64,000 nt of DNA from Luteolibacter sp. SL250 (GTDB taxonomy: Bacteria; Verrucomicrobiota; Verrucomicrobiia; Verrucomicrobiales; Akkermansiaceae). Positions 29,914 through 39,316 of the stretch are shown in pieces. Made by a program: the position numbers and the translations under genes. The stretch covers positions 3,410,001 through 3,474,000 of the forward strand of contig NZ_CP113054.1 in assembly GCF_026625605.1 (NCBI RefSeq), read 5' to 3'. The notes under the pieces are model-generated. The model was not told where the DNA came from and did not search any database. It saw only the letters and a program-made list of their open reading frames with translations. Position 1 is the first letter of the stretch. The number at the start of each line of letters is the position of its first letter.

Positions 29914-31805
29914 GGTTTTGGATGGATGGCATCGAGCCAGTGAAGAAGTCCGATCTGGACGAAGGCGGTGGACTCCGGGTAGCAGTCCCAGCTCATGCGG
30001 CTGTTACTGTCATCCGTGTCGCGGATGATGTTGGGCACGCCGCCCATTTCGTTGAGCAGCCGGACGTGGAAGGGATTGTCCCCGCAGAGATAGGAAAGCA
30101 TGCCCTCCAGGCGCGCCCGGTATTGGGCACCACCGGTGAGGTGCCAGGTTTTCGCCAGCGCGTGGATCCACAGCCCGGAGATGTAGAGGTTGATGTGGAC
30201 CTCCTCCTTGTCACCGATGTAGTAGGTCATGCGGGATCCCTCACGGCGGCCGAAGTGGTGGCAGGGTGATTTCCTCTCGGACGGATCATGCTTCGCGGCG
30301 AGCCAACCGTCCGCGACGCGGACCACGGCACCTTTCCATGCCGCGGCGTGCGGATGATCCGGGAAAGCAAGCGCTCCTTCCGCCAGGGCGGCCAGCCCCA
30401 TGGCGTCCTGGTCCGGATATTTCGTCCAGTGGCCGTCCTTGTTGAGCGCGGCCACCAGTGCGTCCAGCGCACGGGCGGTGACATCCTTCAGCGGCACCGG
30501 CGGCGCACCGATCTGGAGAACCACCGGCAAATCCGGCTTCACGGATGCCGCGGCGACCATGCCAAGGGTAAGGTATCCATGCTCCCCGGCCTGCCGCCAG
30601 AAGGGCAAGCCGTCCCCCACCCGCTTCGTGTAGTTTTTCGCAAGGCCATCGTGCAGACAGAAGCGCAAGGTCAGCGCAAGGGCCTCCGCCGCGACAGCGG
30701 CATCCGGTCCGGATGGGTCATGCCTCACGGCCTCCCCCAGCGCCCAGGCGGACCGTCCGTTGAACACTCCACCATGCCGGTGATCGCCCGACTTGGGGCT
30801 GACGAACCAACCGGTTCCTTCCTCCAGCCATTCCCCGGTCTCGAACATGCCGTAGCGGAAGGCCCCGGCCGTGTAGTGCAGACCGTCTTCCTTCGCGAAG
30901 TTCTCCGTTCCACGTTGCTGGAGGGCGATCAGGTTCGCCAGCGACTCCGAGGACATCGTTGCACGGTTGTCACCGGCAGCACCATGGAGCGACTGGCGCA
31001 TCCGGTGGAGGATGTAGAGATCCGCGAGATCGTTCGTGAAGGTGTATGGCCGGTAATTCTCCGGCTTCCGGTTGTCCGCATCGCCATCCCAAGGATGGTC
31101 GTTCCCGGGGCCGAACCAGCGGTTCCACTCCGCCTGCCAGAAGGCCCGTGCCACACGATGGTTCAGCGGCGTGCTCCAGTCCCGGTCGCGGTGGTCGAAA
31201 TCATACAAGGTCCCCAGTTCCTTGAAGCGCGCGAAGTCAGCTTTCTTCGCCAGATCGAAATCGGCGCGGCCGATCCCCGACAGCTTTGCGCCGCGGCTGC
31301 GCATGAAAAGATTCACCAATTCCCGGTGACCGGCCCAGGTGGAGGCGTCGGCATCTTTCTTCCCCTTCGAATCGATGAAGTCGTCACTGAATGCGGATGG
31401 CAGGTCAGGTGGTCCGTCCGCCCCACGGATGATGAACACGCACTCCGCCCGTTGCCCGGACAGGTCCGGCCCGGTGGAGGCATCCACATACAGCAGGCTG
31501 GCAGCCAGTGGCGGCGCACCGGTGAAGTCGGCGGGATAACTGCAGGTGAATTTTCCTCCCGCCACGGGCACCACCGCCTCCGCACTGCCACCCGTGCTGA
31601 GCGTGACGCGGACATTGACCTCCGCATCCGGCGATGAAACGGAGCCTGAAATTTTCACCGCACCATCCGCCGCATGCCGGACCGGAGTCGGGCGGACGCT
31701 GCCGCGGATGTCCACCACGGGCTGCGGCGCGGCTTCACGCGCGACGCCCATGTGGGAAGCGATGACCAAGACGCCCAGCAGCGCCGATGACCGGATGAAT
31801 GACAT
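29910..31805 (-). CDS. secreted (alpha/alpha)6-barrel-like protein, possible glycoside hydrolase
   Basis: The ATG at 31805 (MSFIRSSALLGVLVIASHMG, a signal peptide) gives 631 residues; a longer frame to 32180 overlaps the upstream gene and is rejected. A short beta domain (about 25-130) precedes a long helical region rich in Trp and His. The C-terminal YLCGDNPFHVRLLNEMGG and the closing helices recall GH9-type (alpha/alpha)6 barrels, but the catalytic residues are not certain. It lies 5 bases after the ThuA fusion gene and overlaps the next gene (ATGA). Confidence 0.6.
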   Translation of the reverse strand: MSFIRSSALLGVLVIASHMGVAREAAPQPVVDIRGSVRPTPVRHAADGAVKISGSVSSPDAEVNVRVTLSTGGSAEAVVPVAGGKFTCSYPADFTGAPPLAASLLYVDASTGPDLSGQRAECVFIIRGADGPPDLPSAFSDDFIDSKGKKDADASTWAGHRELVNLFMRSRGAKLSGIGRADFDLAKKADFARFKELGTLYDFDHRDRDWSTPLNHRVARAFWQAEWNRWFGPGNDHPWDGDADNRKPENYRPYTFTNDLADLYILHRMRQSLHGAAGDNRATMSSESLANLIALQQRGTENFAKEDGLHYTAGAFRYGMFETGEWLEEGTGWFVSPKSGDHRHGGVFNGRSAWALGEAVRHDPSGPDAAVAAEALALTLRFCLHDGLAKNYTKRVGDGLPFWRQAGEHGYLTLGMVAAASVKPDLPVVLQIGAPPVPLKDVTARALDALVAALNKDGHWTKYPDQDAMGLAALAEGALAFPDHPHAAAWKGAVVRVADGWLAAKHDPSERKSPCHHFGRREGSRMTYYIGDKEEVHINLYISGLWIHALAKTWHLTGGAQYRARLEGMLSYLCGDNPFHVRLLNEMGGVPNIIRDTDDSNSRMSWDCYPESTAFVQIGLLHWLDAIHPKP

Positions 31806-31810
31806 GTTTC

Positions 31811-34800
31811 TCAATGGGCGGCGAGGGATTCGAGGTAGGCCAGGAGGGCGGCCAGTTCCTTCTCGGTGAGGCTGTCCACCAGTCCCGGTGGCATCAGCGA
31901 GGTTTCCAGCGCGAGGTTCTCCGTGACATCGCCCGCGCGGATATCCTTCCTCTGCATCGCCATGTCGCGGACGACGAGTTTCTCCTTGTCCGCCGTTTCG
32001 ATGAAGCCGAGATGGACACCGCCATCTTTCGTGGTGATCTGGTGCGGCTCGTATCCCTGGGCGAGTGACTTCGACGGATTGAGGATCATTTCCGCCAGCT
32101 CGTCCTTGCGATAGACCCCGGCGGTGCCTCCGAGGTAAGGTCCGGCACGCAGGGCGTCGCCCGCGTTCACCGTATGGCATGCCATGCAGCCCTGCTGGGT
32201 GAAGAGTTGCTCACCCAGCTCCGGGTCGCCCTTCATCTTCGCCATTGTGCGTAGCACGGCCTCCTGCTTGAGCGTGCCGATGAGCGCGGATGGCGTCGCT
32301 TTGGGGTCCAGCTTGAGCGCCTTTGCCGCGACGGCCGCCGCCGTGGCCACCGCCTTGTCCGGATCCGCCAGCGCGGAAAGCACCCTGTCCTTCGCGCCAC
32401 GGTCCATGGACACGGTGATGGCGGAAAGGATGCGCACACGACCGGCGGGAGACTTCCAGGAGTCATCGATGTGGCCACGTGCCTCGGCGGAACCGGCGGA
32501 TACTTTCAGCAAAGCCGCGTCCGCCCATGCGGGAGTGCCATCCCCGGATCCCAGGGCCGTCCGGATGAGCAGGGCCGTGTGCGACGGGAGTGCCTGCGAG
32601 CTGAAGAAAGCTTCCTTTGCCCGCTTGAACGGGCGGCTGCGAAGACGTTCGCCGCGCGGCTTTTTCTCGAAGTCGGCGAAGACTTCCAGGCTGGCGAGGC
32701 AACCTTCCGCGCTGGTGGTGCGGGACAGCGCGACGACCGCATCCCCGCGAACGTCATCGGATGATTTCTTGTCGAGGGCGGCGCGGACCAAGATGGGTGT
32801 CCCCTGCTCCGGCACGGTGGTGCCGCGTGCCAGCATGTCCACCGCCGCCGGGATGTGGCGCGCGTCGTCCTCCGCCAGTTTCAGGATGGATGCTACCGCT
32901 TCCTCCAGATGGATCTGGTGGCGATTCAGCTCACCGATGAGGAAGGCGGCTTCGTCGCCCTTCGCGGCGAGGACTTCCTGTTTCAGCACCGCCGTGATGC
33001 GCGGAGTCTCCGCCCAGGCTTCCGGCAGGAAATACGGTCCCGTAGTATCCGGTGCCAATCCCCAGCCATTCCCTTTCCATTCCGTTTCACGGGAATGAAG
33101 GCGGCAGAGAGCGGAAAGCAGATCCCTGCGGCGGGCAGTATCCTTTTCCTTTTCCAGGAGGCCTATGACATTCCCCACAACCTCCGGCTGATGGTGGCCG
33201 CGCACGACCCGCAGCGCGGCGGCATGGGCGGAGGGCTGGAGGTCGCGGCGTGACAGCATCGCGAAGCAGGCATCGTCCGCCCGCAGTTCATCCAGCACCC
33301 GCACGACGGTGTGCAGCACCACCGGATCCTTCTCAATGAGGCGTGCGGCGATGGATCCAGCCTGTGAAAGATCCCCCAGACGACCCAGGGCGCGGGCGGC
33401 TTCCAGACGGGTGCGCGGCAGTTCGTCGTCCAGCGCGGTCAGCAGTGTGGAAACCGGCACCTGCTTCATTTTGCCAAGATCATCTGTCAGCGCACGGATG
33501 ACAAAGGGCCGGATCTCCGCGTCAGACGCCAGTGCCGCCAGCCCGGAATGTGATTCCTCACCGAGCGCCTGCTTCAGGGCGAAAACCGCCGCCACCCGCA
33601 CCGCAAGCGGTTGTTTGGCATTTCCAGCCAGCGCGGCGAGTGGCGCCGCCAGGCGGACCGCGCCCCCGCCACGGACGAGCGCACGCTGCGCCTCGATGCG
33701 GCGGCGATGGCTATCCGAGCCGAGCAGGGCCAGCAGTTCCCGTGGCCCCGCCTCCGCAAAGTCCGGCAAGGCTTGCGCCTGATAGCCGCCACGCTTCACC
33801 CGTGCGATGTAACCGACGTCCTCGCCGGAGTAGTTGAAGATCGCGCCGCGCCAGCTCGCCACGTAGAGGTTGCTGGAAGCGTCCGCCTTCATGTCGATGG
33901 TGCGCGGCACGCCGATGAACTCCTCCTGGCCTGCCTTGAATGTGGCACCGGATGGCGTCAGCGGGTGATGATAGACGAAACTCTTACCCCAGTCGCAGGT
34001 GAACAGACCACGGTGCTTCTCCGGGACGCCCGGTTCATCGAGATAGAAAGCACCACTGCCGGAGCCGGTGACATAGTCCGCCATCGGCGGCAGGACATCT
34101 TCCGGGAAGTTCAGGAACAGCGACGGATAGCCACGTTGGTCCATGCCGGTGAAATGATGGAGCAGGACACCCCAGCTACCGTCGTTGTTGTTGTCGCGGC
34201 CATAGACATTCAGCAGCGGATCCACCGCCACCGCATAGACATTCCGCGTGCCCCGCGAATGGATCTCCAGTCCCGTTCCATCCGGCCTCACCCGGATGAC
34301 GCCGCCGCCGCGCAGAGTGACCTTTTTTCCATCCGCACCCTCAGCCTGGAAGAATCCGAAATCACCGACCGATCCGTAGAGCCAGCCGTCGATGCCCATT
34401 TCCAGGCCATCCGAAGCATGGTCGCCCGACCGATCCTTGAATCCCCAGCCGATGTTCTTCACCAGGATCTTGTGCTCATCGGAAACACCATCGCCGTCCT
34501 TGTCGATGAAGACGCTGAGGTGCGGCGGGTGCATGACGTAGAGCCTGTCATGGTCCCATACAAGGCCGCGCGGCGTGTCGATGTCCGCTACGAAATCCGT
34601 CGCCTTGTCCGCCCGGCCATCGCCGTCCGTATCCCGCAGCCGGACGATCCGCCCCTGATGCGGCTTCCTGCCGCCCGCGCCGTTCTTGTCGCAGGAGACG
34701 AAGACCGTGCCATCCGGAGCCGTCGCGATGAACGTCGGGTAGTTGATCATCGGCGGCGCGGCGAAAATCGTCGCCTCATAGCCGTCCGGAATGCGTGTCT

Positions 34801-36229
34801 CAGCCAGCAGCTCTTTTTCCTTTTCCGGGGAAATGGATACCTTGGCCACGGCGGTAGCAGGCTTCGCCTTCGCCGGCATCACCATGCCGGGAAACTCCCA
34901 TCCGGAGATGCCGGGGCGGACCTTTCCGGGAATCCCATCCGCCACACCGACAAGGGTCACACGGAGATACCTGGCCATTCCCTCCAGCTTGTCCTCCATC
35001 ACCTTGATCCGCGTGTTCGCGGTCCCATCGAAGATCATCTTCCACTGCTTTCCATCATCCGATCCCTCGATCCGATAGTGGAAACGATGCTTCGCGGAGG
35101 TCCATGTGATGCGGCTGATCCCCAGCTTCACCGGCTTCCCGAAATCCACCTGCAGCCACTGGGGGAACTCCAGTCCCTTCGCCGCCCAATAGGTTTCCGG
35201 CTTCCCGTCGATGGCATTCTCCGGCGGGTTCGGACGGGCACCTCCCTGGTGGCCGGACGCGGTCACCACCAGCCCGGCCACCCCTGACGGAGCAGTCTCC
35301 GTCATCCCCCCGTCCGCATCCTCACCTGCTTCGATCTCCGCCGTAGTCTTTGAAGGTGGTCCGTTCGTCGCAAAGCCGGGCGTGACCTTCGTGATGTTCG
35401 GCGTCACATCCGCATCCACCCTGCCGGTGGTCCAGTTCAGCGCCCCCACCAGCATGCCTTGGAAGATCGGGTTCGTCCACGTGCCCGGCTTATGGCCGAG
35501 CGAGGTGTAATAGACGCGCCCCTTCCCCTGCGTCCGCGCCCATGCCGCGGGAAATGGCGGCCTGTCATACGGATTTCCTTTCTTGTTTCCCGTCATGTCC
35601 GCCGTCTGCTGGACCAGCAGCACATGGAGATCCGGCGCGAAGTTTTTCATCGCATACCACTCCTCCATGATCCTGAAGCCCCCGCCCGCCGCAGCCATGC
35701 CGGGAAACGCGGGGCTGGCCACTGTGAGCGTCGCCTCCTGCTGGGAGCCATGGGTGATGAACTCCCCGCCGAGCATGCAGATATACGGATCACACTCGTG
35801 GTTGTTCGTGTAGCGGTCTCCCGCGCTGTGGAAGGTATCCGTCGCGCTGTGTGTGCCGATGAAGCCTTTGCCGGAGCTGATGAAATCGATCAGCACCTGC
35901 TTTCCGTCCGCCGGCATCGGTGGCTGGCCGTCATTCCCCGGCTTCGTGAGATCCCCCGTCGTGTAGAAGAAGACCGCATCAAATGGGGCCAACCCTTCCT
36001 TGGTGAAAATCCCGCCGTCCTTCGTGCAGGTGAACTCGATGCCATGCGCCTTTCCGATCTCCGCCAGCACGTTCTCCACGTGGCTCGGCTTGCCGTCGGT
36101 GTGGCGGATGACGGAATGCTCGAAGCCGGAGGATTTCGAAAAAAACAGCACCTTCTTCACCTCCACGGCGGTCGAAACACCGGTGGAGAACAAAGCGAGG
36201 ACTGCCGCGACAAATGGGGCGGATTTCAT
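31811..36229 (-). CDS. giant fusion: ThuA, F5/8C, PVC-type dehydrogenase, HEAT repeats, cytochrome c
   Basis: The 1472-residue exported protein (signal peptide 1-21) has five parts. A ThuA-like domain (about 24-265, KKVLFFSKSSGFEHSVIRH) resembles enzymes of 3-keto-sugar metabolism. An F5/8 type C sugar-binding domain follows (about 315-440, ENAIDGKPETYWAAK, LQVDFGKPVKLGI). Next is a PVC-type membrane-bound dehydrogenase beta-propeller (about 475-830, IPDGYEATIFAAPP, VRLRDTDGDGRADK). HEAT-like repeats run from about 850 to 1310. A cytochrome c domain has heme motif CMACH near residue 1347 and a late heme-ligand candidate in TSLMPPGLVD. It probably oxidises a sugar and passes electrons to the heme. 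It lies 24 bases after the PEP-CTERM gene and 5 bases before the next. Confidence 0.9.
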   Translation of the reverse strand: MKSAPFVAAVLALFSTGVSTAVEVKKVLFFSKSSGFEHSVIRHTDGKPSHVENVLAEIGKAHGIEFTCTKDGGIFTKEGLAPFDAVFFYTTGDLTKPGNDGQPPMPADGKQVLIDFISSGKGFIGTHSATDTFHSAGDRYTNNHECDPYICMLGGEFITHGSQQEATLTVASPAFPGMAAAGGGFRIMEEWYAMKNFAPDLHVLLVQQTADMTGNKKGNPYDRPPFPAAWARTQGKGRVYYTSLGHKPGTWTNPIFQGMLVGALNWTTGRVDADVTPNITKVTPGFATNGPPSKTTAEIEAGEDADGGMTETAPSGVAGLVVTASGHQGGARPNPPENAIDGKPETYWAAKGLEFPQWLQVDFGKPVKLGISRITWTSAKHRFHYRIEGSDDGKQWKMIFDGTANTRIKVMEDKLEGMARYLRVTLVGVADGIPGKVRPGISGWEFPGMVMPAKAKPATAVAKVSISPEKEKELLAETRIPDGYEATIFAAPPMINYPTFIATAPDGTVFVSCDKNGAGGRKPHQGRIVRLRDTDGDGRADKATDFVADIDTPRGLVWDHDRLYVMHPPHLSVFIDKDGDGVSDEHKILVKNIGWGFKDRSGDHASDGLEMGIDGWLYGSVGDFGFFQAEGADGKKVTLRGGGVIRVRPDGTGLEIHSRGTRNVYAVAVDPLLNVYGRDNNNDGSWGVLLHHFTGMDQRGYPSLFLNFPEDVLPPMADYVTGSGSGAFYLDEPGVPEKHRGLFTCDWGKSFVYHHPLTPSGATFKAGQEEFIGVPRTIDMKADASSNLYVASWRGAIFNYSGEDVGYIARVKRGGYQAQALPDFAEAGPRELLALLGSDSHRRRIEAQRALVRGGGAVRLAAPLAALAGNAKQPLAVRVAAVFALKQALGEESHSGLAALASDAEIRPFVIRALTDDLGKMKQVPVSTLLTALDDELPRTRLEAARALGRLGDLSQAGSIAARLIEKDPVVLHTVVRVLDELRADDACFAMLSRRDLQPSAHAAALRVVRGHHQPEVVGNVIGLLEKEKDTARRRDLLSALCRLHSRETEWKGNGWGLAPDTTGPYFLPEAWAETPRITAVLKQEVLAAKGDEAAFLIGELNRHQIHLEEAVASILKLAEDDARHIPAAVDMLARGTTVPEQGTPILVRAALDKKSSDDVRGDAVVALSRTTSAEGCLASLEVFADFEKKPRGERLRSRPFKRAKEAFFSSQALPSHTALLIRTALGSGDGTPAWADAALLKVSAGSAEARGHIDDSWKSPAGRVRILSAITVSMDRGAKDRVLSALADPDKAVATAAAVAAKALKLDPKATPSALIGTLKQEAVLRTMAKMKGDPELGEQLFTQQGCMACHTVNAGDALRAGPYLGGTAGVYRKDELAEMILNPSKSLAQGYEPHQITTKDGGVHLGFIETADKEKLVVRDMAMQRKDIRAGDVTENLALETSLMPPGLVDSLTEKELAALLAYLESLAAH

Positions 36230-36253
36230 GGAATCAGGAAATGTTGCCGGAGA

Positions 36254-37177
36254 TCAGGCGGCGGAGCGGGTGCGCCTTCTGCGGAGGCCGAACGCCATCC
36301 ATCCTGAGGCGAGGGTGATCACCGCCGGTTCCGGCACGGCGGTGAGACGCAGGATCAGGTCGCCGTCCCCCCCTTGGTTGTAGATCAGTTCCGGGGTGAA
36401 CCCCGTAAAGCCGGTGAAAGTCCGCGCCGCAGTGCCAGTGAGTGTTCCACCATTGATGAGCACCAGGTCACCTCCGGTTCCGGTGTAGGCGCTGCCATCG
36501 ATCACGATCGAGGAACCATTGGCGAAGTTCACGGCACTCGCCGCATAGTCGAGGGTGGAGACTCCCGTGGCCCCCAGGGTGAAGCCCAGCGTGCCATAGG
36601 GATTCACGGAGAACGACCTCGCGGCGCCACCATCACCGATCGATGCGGAAGACCCCACCACATTGAAGACTCCAACCGCAGTGGACACGGAAATGGAGCC
36701 GATGGACACCGCGCCCGTATAGGAACCTCCGGAAATGGTTGCCGTGCCGGAACTGGTGCCGGTGTTCCCCGCTCCACCAACCCCGACATACATGCCTCCG
36801 GCGGAAGTCAGCGCGCCTCCTGTCATCGTCAGGGTGCCCACCGCATCCGGCATGCTGCCGCTCGCGCGCCGCATCACATCCATGGTACCTGTCAGGTTCA
36901 GGGAGCCACCCGCATTGAAAAGCAAGGTGCCATATCCCGAGTCCTCACCGAGGAACACGTTGATGATGGTCCCCTGGTCCTGGTCCAGGGTCACCGTCCT
37001 GTTCCCGCGGATCAGCCCCGAATCCGAGCTACCCGGAGGCACACCTCCGCCGGTCCAGTTGCTGGAGTTCCAGTTACCCGAGGAAACCGTGAACACGATA
37101 TTCGCCGCACGGGCATACGGACAAGCGGAGAGCGCCGGCAGAAGCGCCAGGAGGTGATGGATACGGATGGGTTTCAT
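36254..37177 (-). CDS. PEP-CTERM protein with beta-strand repeats
   Basis: The 307-residue protein has a signal peptide (1-24, ending PYARA). The body is rich in Gly, Ser and Thr with short beta repeats (GTLTMTGGALTSAGGMYVG), like autotransporter-associated repeats. The C terminus is a sorting signal VPEPAVITLASGWMAFGL plus a basic tail RRRRTR, the PEP-CTERM pattern recognised by exosortases. It should end up at the cell surface or in extracellular matrix. Its upstream region carries an A9/C7 homopolymer tract (listed separately). Confidence 0.85.
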   Translation of the reverse strand: MKPIRIHHLLALLPALSACPYARAANIVFTVSSGNWNSSNWTGGGVPPGSSDSGLIRGNRTVTLDQDQGTIINVFLGEDSGYGTLLFNAGGSLNLTGTMDVMRRASGSMPDAVGTLTMTGGALTSAGGMYVGVGGAGNTGTSSGTATISGGSYTGAVSIGSISVSTAVGVFNVVGSSASIGDGGAARSFSVNPYGTLGFTLGATGVSTLDYAASAVNFANGSSIVIDGSAYTGTGGDLVLINGGTLTGTAARTFTGFTGFTPELIYNQGGDGDLILRLTAVPEPAVITLASGWMAFGLRRRRTRSAA

Positions 37178-37191
37178 GGGTTTCGGAGTAC

Positions 37192-37211
37192 TTTTTTTTT
37201 GGGGGGGAAAA
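37192..37211 (-). promoter_or_regulatory. double homopolymer tract in the 5' leader of the PEP-CTERM gene
   Basis: On the minus strand four T, seven C and nine A lie immediately upstream of the PEP-CTERM gene, ending 15 bases before its ATG, where a ribosome-binding site would be. No Shine-Dalgarno sequence is visible. Slippage here could change expression; this is inference. Confidence 0.4.
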
Positions 37212-37216
37212 GGTTT

Positions 37217-38578
37217 TCAGAATTTCCGGGCGGCGATGCCATACATCCAGTGCGGGCGGTCCTCCGGCCCCAGCGGCGGCGGTCCGAGGACATAGTCACC
37301 CGCTTGGGGGAGGACCCGTTTCCAGACCGCGAATGGCGCGAGATTCCCCCCCCCCGGCCCTTTCCCCGTATCGATCCCGCTGTCCGGCAGCGGCGCGTTC
37401 TCCAGACCGATCCGCTCTCCTGTGTCCTGGAACGCGTCCGCCAGCCAGGTGGGCGCGGGCACGCGGCTGTCCACGATCACATAGAGTTCGGCGGGCATGG
37501 TGGTGGTCACCGTGAGTTGCAGGGTTCCGTTGCGGTCGCCGGCCGGAAAGGTCTGCACCAGATCCGCCCCCACCAGCCAGTCGGGCAGGCCCTCTTCATC
37601 CAGACCATTCCATTCATGGCGCTTCGCGATGAATGCCCGGGCATCCTCCCGCATCCCTCCACGGAGGATGCGGTAGTAGAAGTTCGACTTCGGGTTGTGG
37701 AGATTGTCATGCACCGCGGAAATGGTGGACAGACCATCGCCCATACCACTGGTGGACCATTCATCATCGCCCACCGGACCGGAGGAGACACTGGAGATGC
37801 GGCTCACCTCCTTCGCCACGTTCACCCGCACCGCCTCTCCTTCCACCAGGCGGCTGACGGAGGTTGGCCGGGCAGCCCCGCTTTTGCGGTCGGCATCATA
37901 TAGCTCCACCTCCCCCTGGAACACCACCACATCGGTATGCCCGGATTCCGCAACATCCACGCCGAAGCGTGTACCCAGATCCACCACCCGCGTCTGGGCG
38001 GTGTCCACGATGAAGCCCTTGCCTTCTTCACCCACATCCGCCGTGACCTTTCCGCGGATCACGCGCAGGTGCATGGCGTTGAAAAACTGCAGCTCAGCCG
38101 GCCCCGTGACACCGACCACCACGCCCGATCCCAGGCGGAAGCGGAACGATCCCTCCGGCATCTGCAGTTCACTCACCGAAAGTTCCATACCCGTGGTGAT
38201 GGGGATGGACCCTCCCCCCACCCCACCCTGCTGGGATGCCTCCAGCACTTCCAGCTTCACCATGGCGGGAGGTTGCGGCTTTTCCGCAGGCCGGGGAGAG
38301 AGGAAGAACCCCAGCAAACCCACCGCAGCAACGCCCGCCAGCCATCTACCCCAACGGCGCTGTGGAAATGCCACCACCGCCGCCGCGGGACTTTCCTCCG
38401 GGGTTGCGGTTCCCGCGCTCCACCGGAGGAGGGCATGGGCCCGCATCTGCGCGACATACTCCGCACGCAGCGAGGCATCCGAACGCATCAGCTCCCGGAG
38501 CCGTTCCAACTGCGCCGGAGACGCTTCCCCATGAAGCACCGCGGCCAGCAACAGTTCAAATTCACCTGCCGGATTCAT
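37217..38578 (-). CDS. FecR-like membrane regulator (anti-sigma factor)
   Basis: The start is the ATG at 38578, which overlaps the sigma factor stop (ATGA), giving 453 residues; a frame extending to 38614 is not needed. An N-terminal region (about 1-60) resembles those contacting sigma factors, one membrane helix lies at about 75-95 (GRWLAGVAAVGLLGFFLS), and a FecR domain spans about 140-260 (GVTGPAELQF, VIRGKVTADV, VVVFQGEVELYDA). The C-terminal 200 residues are family-unassigned. A run of ten G (plus-strand C at 37346-37355) lies in the coding sequence near residue 409 and could cause phase variation. It probably controls the adjacent sigma factor. Confidence 0.85.
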   Translation of the reverse strand: MNPAGEFELLLAAVLHGEASPAQLERLRELMRSDASLRAEYVAQMRAHALLRWSAGTATPEESPAAAVVAFPQRRWGRWLAGVAAVGLLGFFLSPRPAEKPQPPAMVKLEVLEASQQGGVGGGSIPITTGMELSVSELQMPEGSFRFRLGSGVVVGVTGPAELQFFNAMHLRVIRGKVTADVGEEGKGFIVDTAQTRVVDLGTRFGVDVAESGHTDVVVFQGEVELYDADRKSGAARPTSVSRLVEGEAVRVNVAKEVSRISSVSSGPVGDDEWSTSGMGDGLSTISAVHDNLHNPKSNFYYRILRGGMREDARAFIAKRHEWNGLDEEGLPDWLVGADLVQTFPAGDRNGTLQLTVTTTMPAELYVIVDSRVPAPTWLADAFQDTGERIGLENAPLPDSGIDTGKGPGGGNLAPFAVWKRVLPQAGDYVLGPPPLGPEDRPHWMYGIAARKF

Positions 38579-39123
38579 GAGCGGGCCTCCTGTCCAAGGG
38601 TGCTTTCGACGCACCTCATCAGCGTTTTCCGGATGCGGTAGAGACTTGCGGAAACCACGTTCTCATCCCGTCCCATCCGCACCGCGATCTCATTGACCGG
38701 CTCCCCTTTCGTGTAACGGGAATCCAGCAGTTCCCGCTGGGGCGGAGGCAGCTTTGAGAGACATCCCTCCAGCGCCTCCAGTTGCTTTTCCGCCGTCACA
38801 TCCAGCGCCACGAAGTCATCCGCCACACGGTCCAGCAGGTCATCATCCAGAACAAGCCGGTCCCGCGACTGTTTCTTCCGCCACGCCAGGACCTGGAACC
38901 GCGCGAATGTGTAGGCCCACGGCAGGAAAGGGCGGGCGGGATCATAGTCAGCCGCCTTGTTCCAGAGCACGATGTTCGTCTCCTGCAGGACGTCCCCCGC
39001 TCCCTCCGCACCTCCCAGCAGCGCGCAGATGAATGCATACAGCGCACTCTGGCATCCCGTGAGATGCCCGACGAACGCTGGGGTGTGCCCCCGGTTGGAA
39101 GAATCGACAGCCATAAGTGTCAT
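38575..39123 (-). CDS. ECF sigma factor (Rhodopirellula/Verrucomicrobium-type)
   Basis: This 182-residue protein has sigma region 2 (about 30-85: GAGDVLQETNIVLWNKA, PFLPWAYTFARFQVL) and region 4 (about 118-175: LPPPQRELLDSRYTKGEPV, then the helix-turn-helix to SLYRIRKTLM). It is first in the minus-strand block and is followed by its presumed anti-sigma partner. It probably activates the whole block down to about 20.9 kb. The ATG at 39123 or at 39114 could start it. Confidence 0.9.
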   Translation of the reverse strand: MTLMAVDSSNRGHTPAFVGHLTGCQSALYAFICALLGGAEGAGDVLQETNIVLWNKAADYDPARPFLPWAYTFARFQVLAWRKKQSRDRLVLDDDLLDRVADDFVALDVTAEKQLEALEGCLSKLPPPQRELLDSRYTKGEPVNEIAVRMGRDENVVSASLYRIRKTLMRCVESTLGQEARS

Positions 39124-39316
39124 GAAGATTTAGCCGATCCCGGGAAAATATGACGCGCAAATCTTCACCCGCCCCGGAATCGTCAATTCCGCCCTCCCAC
39201 GCGGCATGGCGGGCATTCACGAAATGCTTTAACATCCAGCGGTTACCGCTGTAGGAAATCTAGGTGTATCCGGAGACCGCCCGTATCGCCGACGTCCGGA
39301 TCGACCTCCCGAGATC

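Noticed and set aside
29910-32180. Extended N terminus of the (alpha/alpha)6-like protein
   Set aside because: The upstream 125 residues overlap the fusion gene and are Arg/Gly/Pro-rich; the signal peptide begins at 31805.
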